Positions 5,625 through 6,516 of a stretch of DNA of 6,516 bases are shown piece by piece; position 1 is the first letter of the stretch; each line of letters begins with the position of its first letter. The DNA is from Acidobacteriaceae bacterium. Its GTDB lineage: Bacteria > Acidobacteriota > Terriglobia > Terriglobales > SbA1. Location of the stretch: contig JAFAGX010000539.1 of the NCBI GenBank assembly GCA_019237515.1, forward strand, positions 1 to 6,516, given 5' to 3'. The position numbers were made by a program, and so were the translations under genes. The notes under the pieces were generated by a model. The model did not search any database. It had not been told where the DNA came from and was given only the letters and a program-made list of their open reading frames with translations.

Positions 5625-6516
5625 CTATACGGTCTTGAATAAAGACCAGGCCTTGCGTTTTACATCCGGCTCGTTCTCGGTAAGCTTTGTCGCCAGGGTG
5701 GTAAACGCGCGTGCGACGTCCGTGTGTGTCTGCTGCAGCAGCGGCACCCCGCGATCGATTGAGGTGGATACCGCAAAGTATTGATTCGGGATTTTCGCCA
5801 CAACCTTGACGCCTGCTGCCGCTTCCGCATCCGTTTCACTGAAGCCAGGAATCTTGCGAAACCGGTTGAGGACCAGTAGCACCTTGTCCCTCCCGCTGTT
5901 CTCACTCAAGTACTGCTGCACTCGTGCCGCACTCCACAAGGAGGCTACGTCGGCGTGCGCCACCATTAGCACGGTCTGCGACAAGTTCGCGACCAGCTTG
6001 GTGGTCACATCCATCCGGGTTGATAAATCCACCACCACGTACCGGAATTGCCCGACCATCAGATCGAACAACTTGGCGTGCTCCGCATGTGACGGTTCCG
6101 TCCCCAGAGGAGTATTTGGTCCCGCCAGCAATTGCATGCCGCCAGCGTGCCGCGTCATGAAGCTTTCGAGCAGCGAACTGTCCAGGCGGTGCAAGTTGCG
6201 GATTGCATCCGCAACGCCGAACATCGGCTTGAGATTCAGGTGCAGCGCACAATGTCCGAGATAAGCGAGATCGACGAGAGCGGTGTTGCCGTGGGCTGCC
6301 TGCAGTGCCAACGCCAGGTTTACTGCCACGGTTGTTGAACCGCTGCCCCCTTTTGCATTCACCACGCTGAAAATCTTTCCCCGGCTTTCTTGGGTGTGGT
6401 CCTTCCTTTGCGAGGCAGTCAGACGTACGAATGCCTCCAAAAGGTCAGTTGTGGTGGCGGGCCGCTCGATAAACTCGCACGCGCCTGACCGCATGGCATT
6501 CACGATGACCTGCGGC
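5625..6516 (-). CDS. tadZ: Tad pilus localisation ATPase-like protein TadZ/CpaE (5' end outside window)
   Basis: Open from the right edge to TAG at 5627-5625, about 297 codons visible. The GTG at 6503 is not the start. The frame continues upstream as PQVIV and joins NAMRSGACEFIERP, which matches the end of a receiver-like domain, so the N-terminal receiver lies beyond the edge. A MinD/ParA-type fold follows. Counting the GTG as residue 1: deviant Walker A KGGSGSTT (51-58), VDLAYLGH (77-84), VVVDLST (156-162), LNRF (212-215). In canonical MinD/ParA the loop is KGGxGKTT; here the second lysine is serine, as is common in TadZ/CpaE, so ATP hydrolysis may be weak or absent. By family knowledge TadZ/CpaE localises the Tad machine, often to a cell pole. 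It is the first gene of the visible operon, 24 bases before cpaF. Confidence 0.92.
   Translation of the reverse strand, partial: PQVIVNAMRSGACEFIERPATTTDLLEAFVRLTASQRKDHTQESRGKIFSVVNAKGGSGSTTVAVNLALALQAAHGNTALVDLAYLGHCALHLNLKPMFGVADAIRNLHRLDSSLLESFMTRHAGGMQLLAGPNTPLGTEPSHAEHAKLFDLMVGQFRYVVVDLSTRMDVTTKLVANLSQTVLMVAHADVASLWSAARVQQYLSENSGRDKVLLVLNRFRKIPGFSETDAEAAAGVKVVAKIPNQYFAVSTSIDRGVPLLQQTHTDVARAFTTLATKLTENEPDVKRKAWSLFKTV

Noticed and set aside
5806..6264. Plus-strand open frame of 152 codons opposite tadZ
   Set aside because: Serine/threonine/cysteine-rich shadow of the MinD-like coding frame, with no plausible start site context.

Overview
The window carries one dense, minus-strand gene block. 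It reads from the high coordinates downwards and encodes the cytoplasmic and inner-membrane core of a Tad (Flp, type IVc) pilus assembly machine. A DUF192 protein and a long proline/glycine-rich single-pass membrane protein of TonB-like design follow. Protein style (TadZ with KGGSGSTT and VDLAYLGH; the TonB-like protein with its VPPPVQV repeats and GVVLSSQPG/HGGSNVITLPSFG blocks) and moderately high GC point to an Acidobacteriota bacterium, probably Terriglobia. This assignment rests on recalled family resemblance, not on a search.

Layout, in transcription order: tadZ/cpaE (6516-5625; its 5' end lies outside the window, and the GTG at 6503 is an internal valine); cpaF/tadA (5600-4305), the secretion ATPase; tadB (4292-3306) and tadC (3303-2398), the two T2SF-type platform proteins; a DUF192 gene (2362-1964); and a large TonB-like gene (1967 to beyond position 1). 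Gaps are 24, 12, 2 and 35 bases, and the last junction is a GTGA overlap. No terminator-like hairpin or internal promoter is evident, so one polycistronic operon is the simplest reading. No intergenic stretch exceeds 35 bases. All long plus-strand frames are antisense shadows.

How the genes work together: TadZ probably localises the machine, CpaF hydrolyses ATP, and TadB/TadC convert that into extraction or polymerisation of pilin at the inner membrane. Prepilin, prepilin peptidase, CpaB and the secretin are not in the window and may lie upstream of tadZ or elsewhere. The roles of the DUF192 protein and the TonB-like protein in the pilus are unknown.

The most notable item is the TonB-like gene. 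It is open from 1967 through the left edge, so it has no stop in the window and is easily overlooked. It holds about ten in-register copies of a 21-28-residue unit beginning V-[VIA]-x-P-P, seven PPP/PPPP tracts, a glycine-rich tail and a conserved-looking C-terminal segment that is cut by the edge.
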